Source of the DNA: Lactarius indigo
Taxonomy: Eukaryota > Basidiomycota > Agaricomycetes > Russulales > Russulaceae
Assembly (NCBI GenBank): GCA_025766275.1
Contig: JAFKAC010000103.1
Coordinates: 124,001 to 188,000, forward strand
Direction: 5' to 3'
DNA length: 64,000 bases
Positions 46,930 to 59,294 of this stretch are shown here, one piece after another. Under the pieces are notes generated by a model, which made no database searches, had not been told where the DNA came from, and saw only the letters and a list, made by a program, of their open reading frames with translations. The translations under genes were made by a program, and so were the position numbers. Every line of letters begins with the position of its first letter. Positions within the stretch are counted from its first letter, which is position 1.

Positions 46930-48060
46930 CATTTTTTATGTATCTTGTATTTGTGGACGCTACAGTTTCATGCGGATATTCGTATTTTGGAAACACCTAT
47001 CACTTTATTGGGGCTGGTCCACCAGTAACACCAGAAGTAGTGACACTCGACGTGAGAGTTGGGTCGTGATGTCAGGCGTTTTCAAGGGCTTGCGAAGCGT
47101 TCAGTTCGACCGGAACCACTGTATTGTTGTTCTATTTATGTCCGCTTCTCACCCCATCAGAACGGCAACGTTTCTTTAGTTAGAACTCTTCTGTATCGGA
47201 AACCTGGGTTGACTGATGTCGGTTACCTCTCTTCTTTGAGCCTCATCGGAGGCCCTCAATGGAGCAACAATTGTGACGAAATGGACGTTCAATTATTCAG
47301 ATGACATCCGGTAAGGCCCAAGAACTGCTGTCGATGGGGAGAACCCCATACAGTAGAAGAAACCCTGTCGACGTCTTCATTGACATTTAACATGTTTATA
47401 GTAAAGTGTAGCATACCTGCGACAATAATTCAGTGGCAGATGGGCTCCTCAGGTACTTCGAGGCACCGACTCGGATGACCAAGCCGATGACCCAGATACG
47501 ATCAGGGCCATCATCAGGCTGCGGAGGATCAGCTACTGTATATCAAGATGTGCTTGAAGACGCGATTCTTTTTCTTCCTGGGCGACACTCTAAAGAGTTA
47601 TAGATATTGCAATCTTTGCTCAAGAAGCAATGGCGTACCAGGAGCCTGGCAGTTTATCGATTATCCACCGCTGACTTTGAGTGCGACCTGATCGCGTCAC
47701 GCACTGGAATTGAGAATTGGTCAATTGCCGGTTCCGGTTACGTCAGGCGCCACCAACCAAGCCACCTCTGCCAACACTGTCCGTCCGCGCACCATGGTGA
47801 ACACTTCGGCCAAGCAAGCAGGTACCTATTCACTTGACGCTCCTGATAGCGGCACGGAATGAAGCAGCCATCAACTTATCAAGCATATGCTGCTTGATAT
47901 GCTGTTCACGCACTGCTCTGTAACTTAAAATTAAATCACCTGATCCTAACGACTCGGAATTCACAATGATCATCAGAATCCCTTCCGAGATTCCTGTACC
48001 AATAGCTGTGCCAGTGTTGTCCGAAATATGGACGCCTGAGGAAATATACATCATGGTCGC
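46930..48060. other. spacer between RhoGAP copies E and F
   Basis: The first 350 bp are 3' flank shared with the F-G spacer (TGTACATTTTTT.., CGGCAACRYTTCTTTAG, CTCTCTTCTTTG). From about 47330 to 47860 the sequence is specific to this spacer and includes a 38-bp foldback remnant (47692-47730). I see no gene. Confidence 0.5.
47692..47730. mobile_element. terminal-repeat-only remnant of the 30 kb foldback element
   Basis: CACTGGAATTGAGAATTGG is joined directly to TCAATTGCCGGTTCCGGTT. These match the left end (CACTGGAACCGGGAATTGG) and right end (TCAATTCCCGGTTCCAGTG) of the 260-bp element with about three mismatches each. Everything internal is missing. Confidence 0.5.
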
Positions 48061-48082
48061 TGCCTGTTCCAACATGGGCAAC

Positions 48083-48119
48083 CTACAAAAGCGTCCTCTG
48101 CACTCACTGGCAACCTCCC
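48083..48119 (+). promoter_or_regulatory. core promoter of RhoGAP copy F
   Basis: CTACAAAAGCGTCCTCTG starts 37 bp before the ATG. ATGGTCGCTGCCTGTTCCA lies just upstream, at 48053-48071. Confidence 0.65.
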
Positions 48120-50843
48120 ATGTCTTTCCTATCCCTAGATCCTCGGTCCAAAGTGCTTTTAGAGAACCACTCCAACAGCCTGCTCGCCCAATTCGACACA
48201 CAACTCGAAATCATTGCAGATCGCTATCTGACTTTCTTCAAGGAAAGGTTTGTCAATGTTGTTTGGGTCTCACATTTTACACTAACTACTCAATCTTCAG
48301 GCGACGCATTGAGGCGACCTAGTCAGTTGTCGTCCAAATACTCGAACATTCCGTCCATCTTGACTAGTTTCTTTCTCTTGGAGCATCGATTCTTTGCGGA
48401 AACTTTATCGCAAAGCGAAAACTGTTGATGCCTCATTTGACCCACGCGCCCAACCGACCACGACGAAAGTGGCATGGGATAAAGTGAGAGATAATCTAGA
48501 AAGAGGTATGCGTCCACACACTCTAAACTGTGGCCTGGGGCCCACAGTCGTTGCAGAAGCCGACACCCAGCAGGCTTTCGTGGATAGTTTGGACCACGAC
48601 GTGATTAAACCCCTCACAATATTGAAGGTGAGCCAGGAGCATCCATTTGGGCGGGTACCCACGTTCTAATAATACGGTGATCCGGAAGGAATCGAGAGAT
48701 GAGACAAGAAAGCGGATTGAGGAAAATCTCAAGAGATCTGCCGCTTTGTATGCTGATCACGCAGAGAACAAAATCTCGAAGCTCCAGCAGGTATACTTGA
48801 AGAAATATCACCCCCAGCAATATGCTCGTTCTACCTACATGTCGCAACGTCCTGAGGACGCTCCGAACAAAAGCTTTGGGGGCAAGATCTCGGCACTATT
48901 TCGTGGTCGGTGGGATGATCTGCGTGATACTGAGCCTCCAAAACCTCCCATGTCAGAAGAAGGTATTGTCAATATCATGGGTTCCGACTTGCTTACTGAA
49001 TTGGCCCTCTGACCAGTGTCCGACGATGACTGTAGGGGGGCCATTAGCTACCTTAACACCTTACGACTCATGTGGGCTGAGAACCTAGGAGATGGGTACG
49101 ATGTGAGTGGCATTCTATGCTACGATATTGATTAATTCACCAAACGTTGTCACTGTCACGGTAGTGTCTTGAGGAGCTCGCTTTCACGCCAACCATCAAG
49201 GACGTTCTTGTCAAATACATGGGCGGTATGATGTCAGTACTATTGAACCTTCGTGGAACCTTTGAGGATTTAACACGACATGCAGAACGACATTCAAAAA
49301 GCATGACGACCTGGCAATGGGTACTAGAGCAGAAGTCGAGAAATCCTTGGCCAGAACAGATACGTCTGATCTGAGAGGGTCGTTCCGTCGCGCCCTTTCC
49401 TTTTCCATTCCCCCACGGGCCCTCTATCACAACTATCGTCCTGGGGAATCCTATTCAGACCTGATTTTCGGTGTCCCTCTGGTGGAAGTTGACACGAATG
49501 AAGACGGTGTTCCAAAAGTGATGAGAATGTGCATCGAAGAGGTTGAGAAGAGGGGTCTGAATACTAAGGGAATATATTCGGTAAGCTGATCGAGGTGTAT
49601 CTTTGCATTCATATTTACTGTCTCAGGTGAGTTCTATAAACGATGCAGAAGTACTAGAGGTCAGTGGAATCTGCTCCAAGACCAAGCTATTAGCCGACCT
49701 GAATTCACATTCAGTTGCGGCGGAGGTTCGAAAGTGAAAGGCCATTTTCGTTCAGCTCTACAGACAATATCTATTCTGTTGCGGGGCTTCTCAAGGTTTG
49801 TCGTTGCAATGATTACAAATGCTTCGATTCCTTAAGTTTTCTTCTAGTGCTACCTATGGGATCTTCCAGAGCCACTGTTCGTGCTCTCGTTGCAAGATTA
49901 TAGAAACTATAAACAGAACAGAGGTAAGCAGTCTTAAAACCCACTTTTCGTCCATAGTTCGATGTAGTGTATAGCCAGATTTACCGAAAACAACTTCTCG
50001 CTGCTGCGATCGAAGATTCGCAAACTACATCCGACTCACAGGGCATCTCTATGTGCTCTTTTGCAGCATCTCTTGCGTGTTTCCTCTCATTCAGATACGA
50101 ATGCAACGACCGTGGAGGCGCTCGCTGGTTATCTATGTTATGCAGTCCTTCGTGGGAATACGGTCTTGGTAGACGGTGTTCACGTGAAGGCACGTCGTAT
50201 CGACCTCTTGTAAAATTTCCAACTGATTCCCTCGGAGGGTTTGGTTTTGGAGGATCTCATTCAAAATGTGCATACTCTATTCGACGAGCGACCTCCTCCG
50301 CCCCCACATTTTCCCTCACACCACACGACCGAGGCAACGTCTATGTACACTTACAGCTCGTTTTTGAGCCCCGAGTTGCCACAGCTCGCTGAGGTTCAAG
50401 CCACGGGATCTACTACCCGACATCGTCCGAATCCAGGGCTTGTTGATAGCATCCCCACGTCTACCCAATCTTCATTACCTTCGGGTGCTGCTATGGAGAG
50501 TCGCCTCGCACCACCCTTACTAAACCCCATACTCAGGTTTCCATCGTCACAGACACTTGCGGAAGGAGTGGAGACGACCAAGCAAGAGCAAGACATGCAG
50601 GAGGCGGGAGGCACCAAGGCGGTGGGGACATTGACGAATAGCATTCCGGCGGAGGTTGTTTCTGTTCCGCCTACATCTGTCACCGAGCGGTGGCCTCGAG
50701 TTTTTCAGTCGCGACTAGCCCCACACCCAGAAGCGGTGATGATCTCGCGAAACCCATTCGAGAGCGTGCTATCTAGTACGCCGGATTTTCCACTCTCGTC
50801 TGCTACGAGCTTGCGAACTGCGATGGGGCCTCTCTCTCCTTGA
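48120..50843 (+). CDS. F-BAR + RhoGAP protein, copy F (arginine finger missing)
   Basis: The cleanest copy. F-BAR: MSFLSLDPRSKVLLENHSNS, ERRRIEATYIDSLRKLYRKA, KTVDASFDPRAQPTTTKVAW, FVDSLDHDVIKPLTILK, ENKISKLQQVYLKKYHPQQY. A linker (LEELAFTPTIKDVLVKYMGG) leads to RhoGAP: DLIFGVPLVEVDTNEDGV, VPKVMRMCIEEVEKRGLN, TKGIYS (Ser at the finger, 49578), LRRRFESERPFSFSSTDNIY, LLKCYLWDLPEPLFVLSLQD (Lys kept, second Arg now Trp), KLHPTHRASLCALLQHLLRV and SDTNATT. A disordered tail of about 195 residues follows. The intron at 49660 has a GT donor where sister copies have GC; the last intron (50190) keeps GC. Confidence 0.9.
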
Positions 50844-50849
50844 TACGTA

Positions 50850-51500
50850 CATTTTTTTCTGTATCTTATTTCTGTAGACGCTACGGTTTTCATGGAGACA
50901 TTCGTATTTTGGGAACACCTGCCAGTGTCACTTTTACTGAGACTGATCCACCAGTAGCACCAGGTGTAGTGTGTGCGACGCGAGAGTAGCCTGAGGGTCG
51001 TCGAGATGATAGGTGCTTCAAGGGCTTGCCAAGCATTCAGTCCGGCAGAGAGTACTGTGCTGTCTTCTATTTATGTTCGTTTCTCACTCCGCATCAGAAC
51101 GGCAACACTTCTTTAGCTATTTAGGAACCCACTATATCGGAAACTTGGTTGAATTGACTTGGATATCTCTCTTCTTTGGCCTCACTGGAGGCTACTAGTG
51201 AAACAACATCCGTGATGAAATGGACTTCGCTAACTCGGACGATATTAAGGTCCCAAAACGGGCAGAACCCCCCAGGGCCATAAAAGAGCGAATATAGTCA
51301 CGGTCGATGTTATTTGTAACTTTGCATATTTCAACTTGAATGCATCGTGATGATTGCAATAGTATTTATGTGGCAGACGGGAGCCCCAAGGCTTGGACCG
51401 CATCTCACCAAATAGCTGTGCTGTTTACAGTAGACTGACATTTGGGTGCCTGAGACTGTCGGCGTATTCGTATGCCAGTGCCTCATGGTCACTGCCTGTG
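50850..51500. other. spacer between RhoGAP copies F and G
   Basis: Same 3' flank as after copy E, then a promoter-proximal segment. It is the shortest spacer in the array. No gene seen. Confidence 0.5.
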
Positions 51501-51520
51501 TCAACACAAACAGCCTCAGG

Positions 51521-51557
51521 CTACAAAAGCGCCTTCTGTGGCCTCAAGCGGCCTCCC
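51521..51557 (+). promoter_or_regulatory. core promoter of RhoGAP copy G
   Basis: CTACAAAAGCGCCTTCTG starts 37 bp before the ATG. A diverged form of the upstream element (ATGGTCACTGCCTGTGTCA) is present. Confidence 0.6.
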
Positions 51558-54208
51558 ATGTCTTTCCTATCCGTAGAACCTCAGTCCAGAGTACTTTTGG
51601 AGAGCTACTCCAACAGTCCTGCTCGCCCAATTCGATACACAACTCGAAATCATTGCAGATCGTTATTGGCTTTCTTCCAAGAAAGGTCCGCCAATCTTGT
51701 TTGAGTCTTACACGTCTTACTAACCGTTCGATTGTCAGGCGAATGATCGAAACAACTTAGTCGGTCATCAAAATTGAACCTGTCACACACCTGAGCTGAT
51801 TTCTTCTCTTGAAGTATCGATTCTTTGAGGGAACTACATCAAAAGACAAAAGCCGTTGATGCCTCATTCGACCCACGTGCCGAACCAACCACAACGAGAG
51901 TAGCATGGGATAAAGTGAGAGATAATCTAGAAAGAGGTACGAATTTGCACATCCTAAACTGTGGTCTGGAGCACACAGCTGTTACAGAGGCCGATTCCCA
52001 GCAAGCATTTGTAGATATTTTGGATAACGACGTCATTAAACCTCTTGTACATCTGAAGGCGAGCCAGGAACATCTCCGCAGGATTCCTTGTTCTAATAAT
52101 AGGACGATACCGAAGGAATCGAACGATGGGACAAGAAAGCGAATTGAGGAAGATCTCAAGGGATCTGCCGCGAAGTATGCCGATCTTGCAGAGAACAAAA
52201 TCGCGAAGCTCCAGCAGGCATACATCAAGAAATATCACCATCGGCAATATCCTGACTCTACTGATGTTTCGCAACGTCCTGAGGATGTCCCAAACAAAAG
52301 GTTTGGAGACAAGGTCTCGACGCTATTCCGTGGTCGTCGAGAAGACTTGCGGAGACCCGAGCCTGCCAAGTCTGAAGGTGCATCCAATACCACATATAGG
52401 TTCCACGTTTACTGAGCTTGCTCTCTGAATCAGTGTCCGACGATACCTGCAGGTGGAACGTTGCCCGACTCAATGGCTTTCGATTGAAGAGGGTCGAGAA
52501 TCTGAGGGATGGATATAACGTGAGTGGTATCCTCCTGCTACGACATTGATCGATGCTATACCAAACGTTACCAATGCAGTGTCTTGAAGAATTCGTTTTC
52601 ACACCAATCGTCAAGGACGTTCTTGTCAAATATATGGACGGTATGGTGTCAGTGCTATTAAACCTCCGGGAATCTTCAGAAATTTGACGCAGCACGCAGC
52701 GCTACACGTGCAAATTATGACGAATTGGAAACGAGTACTAGAGCAGAAGTCGAGAAATCCTTAACCGGAACAGATATGTCCGATCTGAGAGGAATCTTTC
52801 CGTCGGCGCCCTTTCCTTCTCTATTCCTCCATCGACTCTCTACCGCAAACTATCGTCCCCGGGAATACTCAAACTTGATTTTCGGTGTCCCCTTGGTAGA
52901 CGTTGAGACAAATGAAGATAATGTTCCGAAAGTGATGAGAATGTGCATCGAAGAAGTCGAGAAGAGGGGCCTGTATACTAACAAGATATATTCGGTAAAG
53001 CTGATCGAGGCGTATGATATTTGCATCTGTGTTCAGCGTCGCAGGTTGGTTCAATACACGACGCAGAGGTACTAGAGGCCAGTGGAATCCACTCCCATGA
53101 CCAAGCTACTACTAGCTGACGTAAATTCGCGTTCAGTTGCGGCGGAGGTTCGAAAGTGGAAAACGCGTTTTCGTTCAGCTCTACAGACAACATCCATTCT
53201 ATTGCGGTGCTTCTCACGGTCAGCCATCGGAAACACGTCAATCCCTTAAATTCATTTCTGGTCCATTGTCTAGCTCTATCTTTTAGATCTTCCAGAGCCA
53301 CTGTTTATGCTCTCTCTGCAAGAGTATAGAAACTACGGAGAGAATAGAGGTAAATGGTCTTGATACTCTCGCACATTTCATCCACGTCCACACTGACGTC
53401 ACATATAGCCAGATATATCAAAAAAATTTCTCCGAGCTGCGATCGAAGATCCGTGAACTACATCCAGTTCATGGGGCATCTCTAGAAGCTCTCTTGCGGC
53501 ATCTTTTGCGTGTTTCCTCTCATTCAGACGAGAATGCAATGACCGTGGAGGCGCTGGCTGCTCAGTTTTGCTATACTGTCCTTCGAGGGAATCAAATCTT
53601 GCAAGACGGTGTTCACGTGAAGGCACGTCGCGACTAGCTGTTGTAATATTTTCCAACTAATTCCCTCAGAGACACTGGTTATGGCGGATCTCATTAAAAA
53701 TGCTCATATCCTGTTTGATGAGCGCCCTTCTCTGCCCTCACCTGTTCCCTCATCTGATGTGATAGAGGCAACGTCTACCCACTCTTACGGCTCATTGTTT
53801 TTGAGTCCCGAGTTTCCACAAACCGTCGACTCTGTTTCCCAACATCGTCCAGTGCTTTTTGGTGGCACACCCACATTTACCCGATCCTCTCTGTCCTCGT
53901 TACCTCCAGATCCTACTATGGAGACTCGCCTCACACCTTCACCGACCCCTTTGCTAAGCCCTTTATTGGGACTTCCGAACCCACAAAGCCTTGCGGAAGG
54001 AGTAGAGACGACTGCGCAAGAGGTTGTATCCGTTCCGCCGCCGACTTCTGTCGCTGCGTGGCGGTTACGTCAGTCGCAACTGCCCCCACAACCAGACGTG
54101 GTGACGATGCCGCGAAGCCCACCTGAGAGCGTGCTATCTAGTACCTCTGAATTTCCCCTCTCGTCTGCTACGAGCTTACGGACGAGAATTGGGGGATTCT
54201 CCCCATGA
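51558..54208 (+). pseudogene. F-BAR + RhoGAP, copy G, with several one-base indels
   Basis: All exons are present. F-BAR: SLRELHQKTKAVDASFDP, VAWDKVRDNLER, FVDILDNDVIKPLVHLK, ENKIAKLQQAYIKKYHHRQY. RhoGAP: FGVPLVDVETNEDNV, KIYS (Ser at the finger, 52992), LTLYLLDLPEPLFMLSLQE, ELHPVHGASLEALLRHLLRV. Indels relative to sister copies: +1 at about 51615 and -1 at about 51665 (compensating); three +1 changes at 52793-52850 that restore frame; +1 at about 53157; -1 in an A-run at about 53410. A fourth intron has changed to a GC donor (52060). It is either a decaying copy or one with consensus errors; the C-terminal tail exon remains open. Confidence 0.7.
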
Positions 54209-54214
54209 AATGTA

Positions 54215-55170
54215 CATTTATCCTTTGTCTTGTATTTTTGGACGCCGCGGTTTCATTGGCACATTCGTATTTCGCAAATACCTGTCAATCACTTTACTAC
54301 GGCTGGTCCACGTGCAGCGACGTACGACGCTCGAGTTGGGTCGTGATGTTATGCTGAGAATTGAGTTCGGCCGGGAAAACTGTATGATCCACGTGGGGTC
54401 ATTCCAGCGGCACACAATCAAATTTCAAATTATCGACTTGTCAGAGCGCCATTTAGCCAGTCCATCGCTGGGACAAGTGGTGTTCCGCTCGCGAAAGATG
54501 AGTCTCGGCTCGGTGGACCTCTCGGGCTGTTTCAAGCGCTTATCAGATCTGGGGCTTTGCTCGCAAGTGATTCTAGATAGGTGTCCGTCGTTCTGCGGTG
54601 CGTGTCTGTGCGCGGGTCATATATCATACTTCGTGGGGGCTTGGAACGAAGTGTTATCGGTCGCCTGTTGCATCATGACGCTGAAACGAACGGATTTGAT
54701 TTGATATCTCTCGTCGTGGGCCCGACGCATGGGTACGGTCTGTGCCTCCATTGTTCGTGCGAATCAACGCTTCGCTGGTCCTTCCTCCATCTTACTTCAC
54801 CTTTGCAACTCGGGCTTTGATAGCTATCCTGTTTGTCTGTATTGCACGGTCTTTCTCACGAGGTAGGTTGGAATGCATGGAATAGCCCCGGGTTGAGATT
54901 CTGGCTTTCCCAGGCGGCACTGCGATGTTCGAATACAGAGAACAAGGGCCCGCGTCGTTCAAGTCGATCTTCTCGCCTGGCGCCAAATTTTCTATCACAC
55001 ACGCTACACTCACGCTACTTGCACGTCCTGCTCCGCCACAGAGAGCCACAACATTCATTTCCCGAACAAATAACCACAACGAAATAAAATTACCAACTTA
55101 CCTTGTTATATAAAAATCCACCTGCCACTCTCCTATCCTTCCTCCTGATCATTCGTCATCACTATTCTGA
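54215..55170. other. 3' flank of the RhoGAP array and unassigned sequence
   Basis: Positions 54210-54380 match the 3' flanks of copies E and F. After that a plus-strand frame (54189-54704) is open but begins in the family flank, so it is unlikely to be a gene. Positions 54790-55100 show minus-strand protein-like sequence (VIENLAPGEKIDLNDAGP) without a clear model. Confidence 0.35.
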
Positions 55171-55179
55171 TCTAGTAGA

Positions 55180-55751
55180 ATGTCGCCGGACATCGCCTGT
55201 ACATCCTTCACCATCTACACTCGCACTGATGATGTCAGCGTCGACCCCGAGAGCGCCGCGGACACATGCGCCAGGATACATTCCGAGTTCCGCCTCAACA
55301 CCAACGTGCCGGTCTCTGCCCATCCAGCACGACTTGACAACACCGCGTGCGCGTGCGCGCGCGGCGCGTCTACGCGCAAACGAAGCTGCAGAGCATCGCG
55401 AGGACCAGGCGGCGCTCGTCACTACACCAGTGAGCCACCCACTCATGCACAACCACCCCTATTACCTGACTGACGCTATCCCCCCCCCCCTCACAGGCTC
55501 AATGGGCACTACTTCGCCGATCGTTCGTGGGCGTAAAAACGGAGTTTACGGATCTCGATGGCTTGTCGTGGAATGTGCACGCATCGGGACCCACGTCATC
55601 GGAAAGGCTGGGAACGTACCAGCCAGTAGTATGTGCATCCGCCAGCGTGCCGGCGCTGGCGCTGGACGATAGGACTGTGCGGCCGAACCAACGAAAGCGA
55701 CTGTCGGTTTCGGTGCCTGGGTGGGAGCAGACGATGGTGGCACGCTCGTGA
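55180..55751 (+). CDS. hypothetical protein, 2-3 exons
   Basis: Candidate start MSPDIACTSFTIYTRTDD at 55180. Protein-like exons follow in changing frames: DLTTPRARARAARLRANEAA..EHREDQAALVTTP, then after a GTGAGC..CTCACAG intron AQWALLRRSFVGVKTEFTDL and DGLSWNVHASGPTSS up to a stop at 55751. The splice between the first two pieces (GTCAGC..CATCCAG) is plausible but unproven. I recognise no domain and cannot give a function. It is the first non-repeat gene after the RhoGAP array. Confidence 0.4.
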
Positions 55752-55904
55752 TGCGTGGGGGAGGACGGTCCGTTTGTAAAACAGCTTGGTGTATACGGGA
55801 CTATGAGTACAAGCACGAGTATTCACTTCTATAACTTTGCTATTGTTCGCTTGTCTGGCATAATTCGAATTACTTATTGACCAAAAGGCACGTTGTGATT
55901 ACAA

Positions 55905-56069
55905 TTACGTCAGGAGCCCGAGGATGAGGTCGATGAGGTCTCGAAATGGAAGCGTCGTCGAAGTGCGCCGCGGCGAGCGTTTGTCTCTTTGGTCATCGAT
56001 GTCATCTGGCGGGGTCATTGGACCCTCAGAGGGCAGAGAGAGCAGGTGACATCCCTGTCGCTTGATCAT
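55905..56069 (-). CDS. possible 54-residue ORF or last exon
   Basis: The minus strand reads MIKRQGCHLLSLPSEGPMTP then PDDIDDQRDKRSPRRTSTTL and a hydrophobic end (FRDLIDLILGLLT). It is divergent from the GDP-fucose synthase gene. The composition looks protein-like, but it is short and has no recognisable domain; it might equally be 5' leader sequence. Confidence 0.25.
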   Translation of the reverse strand: MIKRQGCHLLSLPSEGPMTPPDDIDDQRDKRSPRRTSTTLPFRDLIDLILGLLT

Positions 56070-56272
56070 GGAAGCGGAGGCCAAGAACGAAAAAAATTAA
56101 AATTAAAATGGGAGACTTCTATCAAAGAGCGCGATTGACTGGATTCACAGTCCGTCGTCACTATCGTCTCTAATATAAGTCTTCTTTTCTCTACGCTCAC
56201 CCACCCAACCCCCTCGCTTATCGCCCTAACTACCTCGACCCCCGCAGCAGCAAGCACAACGCACTCAGAACC

Positions 56273-57653
<1,381 letters not shown>

Positions 57654-58066
57654 CACGCTCGTCATGCTCGTACTCCTGAACCGCGCACAGCACGGTTTCT
57701 TGACTTTCTTTTTTTGGTGGCGAGTCCGCAATAGCGTGTAGGTACTTGTGCTCGGACTATGTGTAGATGGAATGCAGACGCTGTAGAGTCTTTAAGACAA
57801 AAGAAATTGAAATGCGATGCTTGTTAAATCCGAATATACTGTAGACTCGACGGATCACTTGGTCAAAGAAGTTACGTACGCGGAAGCACTTTGAGAACAA
57901 GTACGATCGACCTTGAGATTGAACACTTGCGCAGAGTCTCCATACAGATCTCATCCGGGTCCAAAAAAAATCATCGCCAGCACGCATGAATCTTGTTTCG
58001 TTTTTCGTTTTCTATTTCTATAGCGAGTGCAACGACAAGTGGGCCGGCATGTCCGACAAAGCCGAT
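57654..58066. other. convergent intergenic region
   Basis: Holds the 3' ends of the GDP-fucose synthase and ATP7 transcripts, which converge. No other gene is seen; overlapping open frames here are shadows or spill-over. Confidence 0.6.
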
Positions 58067-58837
58067 TTACATGAGCGACAGGTCGCCGAACTTCTCCTTG
58101 TATCCGGGTACGGTCCACTTGCCCTTCTTCACCATGTTCTCGACCGTCTCGAGGATGCGAGGGTGTGCCTGGCCGACTTCGTCGACCTGCGTTTTTGCAC
58201 ATTCCAACATCAAAGTCCGGTCTTGCAACAACAAATAAAAAGCGGTGTGACGCACCGTGAGGTCCTCGAAGGGGCGCGCATCCTGGATGTTAGAAAGTGT
58301 AGCTTGGAGGTCTTTCAGCTCAACATCGATTTTCGCCTCTGTCTCCTTCGCCTTTGCAACCTACGATTTTTACATCAAAAAAAAAAGACGGAATGCTAGA
58401 AGAGATGGAAAAACCCTCACCGCCTTGGTCTCAAACGTCTCGATGGCTTTGATGTGTGTGCTGACGTCGTACGTGACGGGCTTGAAGTCACGCAAAACCT
58501 TCTCCACTTCGTCGACGATGGCCTTGTTCTTAGGACGGAGCGGTAGTGCGCTAGGTCGACGGTTGTCGGCTGGGCGTTGAGCTGGCCGGCGATGCGTGGG
58601 CGTCCGAGTGGCGCTTGCGGAACGCCTGCAGTGCTGCGACGGTCTCTGTGAGAGGGACCAGAAAAGTCAGGAGCATTGCGAGGTGCGTGTCGTGGAAGAT
58701 GCGTACCCTTTCCAAGACCGAGTGATGAGTAAATGCGGGTAAAGTCCTGAGGTGGTCAGTGTTGCATTTTGCAGGTTCGGAGTTGACAGCGTGGCGAGGG
58801 CACGTACCACCGCGGCCGTGGCAGCTTTTGTGGCCAT
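58067..58837 (-). CDS. ATP7: mitochondrial ATP synthase subunit d
   Basis: Peripheral-stalk subunit of F1Fo ATP synthase, matrix side of the inner membrane. Five exons on the minus strand: 58837-58808, 58746-58707, 58645-58421, 58360-58256 and 58186-58067. Sequence: MATKAATAAVDFTRIYSSLG, ALQAFRKRHSDA, FKPVTYDVSTHIKAIETFE, AKIDVELKDLQATLSNIQDA, RPFEDLT and VKKGKWTVPGYKEKFGDLSL, close to the yeast protein over its whole length. Exon 3 is two bases short: one base is missing near 58597 (after HSDA) and one near 58530 (VL-KNKAIV), so the frame breaks twice. Adding them gives exactly 522 nt, 173 residues, the family length. Consensus errors are the simplest explanation. Confidence 0.9.
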
Positions 58838-59294
58838 TATAGGGCTGAATATATTGTTGTGAGTTATGCGACAAATGTGTCGGAGCGTGAGAGCGACGTA
58901 CTAAGGAGTGTAAAAAGAAAAAGTTGGGAGGTTGTCGTCGTCGTTGGCAGCAGACGCAGTTCCGTTCCCCCAGCGGGGCGGCACGGCCGGCCGGAGTTAT
59001 CCGGCAAGCAATTTCCTGTTTTGTGCTGGGGATACCCGAAACTCTCCGTCCCGGCCGCAGCACACGACCACTAAACTGAACTGTAGCCAACGACTATGTA
59101 CTCTGCCTGCACATATACCGATCTGGTAATCACAGTAAGAAACTTATCCTAAAGTGAAAGCGCCACCTCTCCAGCTGTAGCAGCCGCTGTACACGTGCCT
59201 GATATGCCGAAATTCCGGGATTGGCGGGACTGACGTGCGCCATAGAAGAACCAGAAGTCCTCGTGGCAAAAGGTGACTTTGCTTCTTCTCAGGC

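Noticed and set aside
54189..54704. 171-codon open frame after RhoGAP copy G
   Set aside because: It starts inside the family 3' flank; the equivalent flanks of E and F are not open in this frame.
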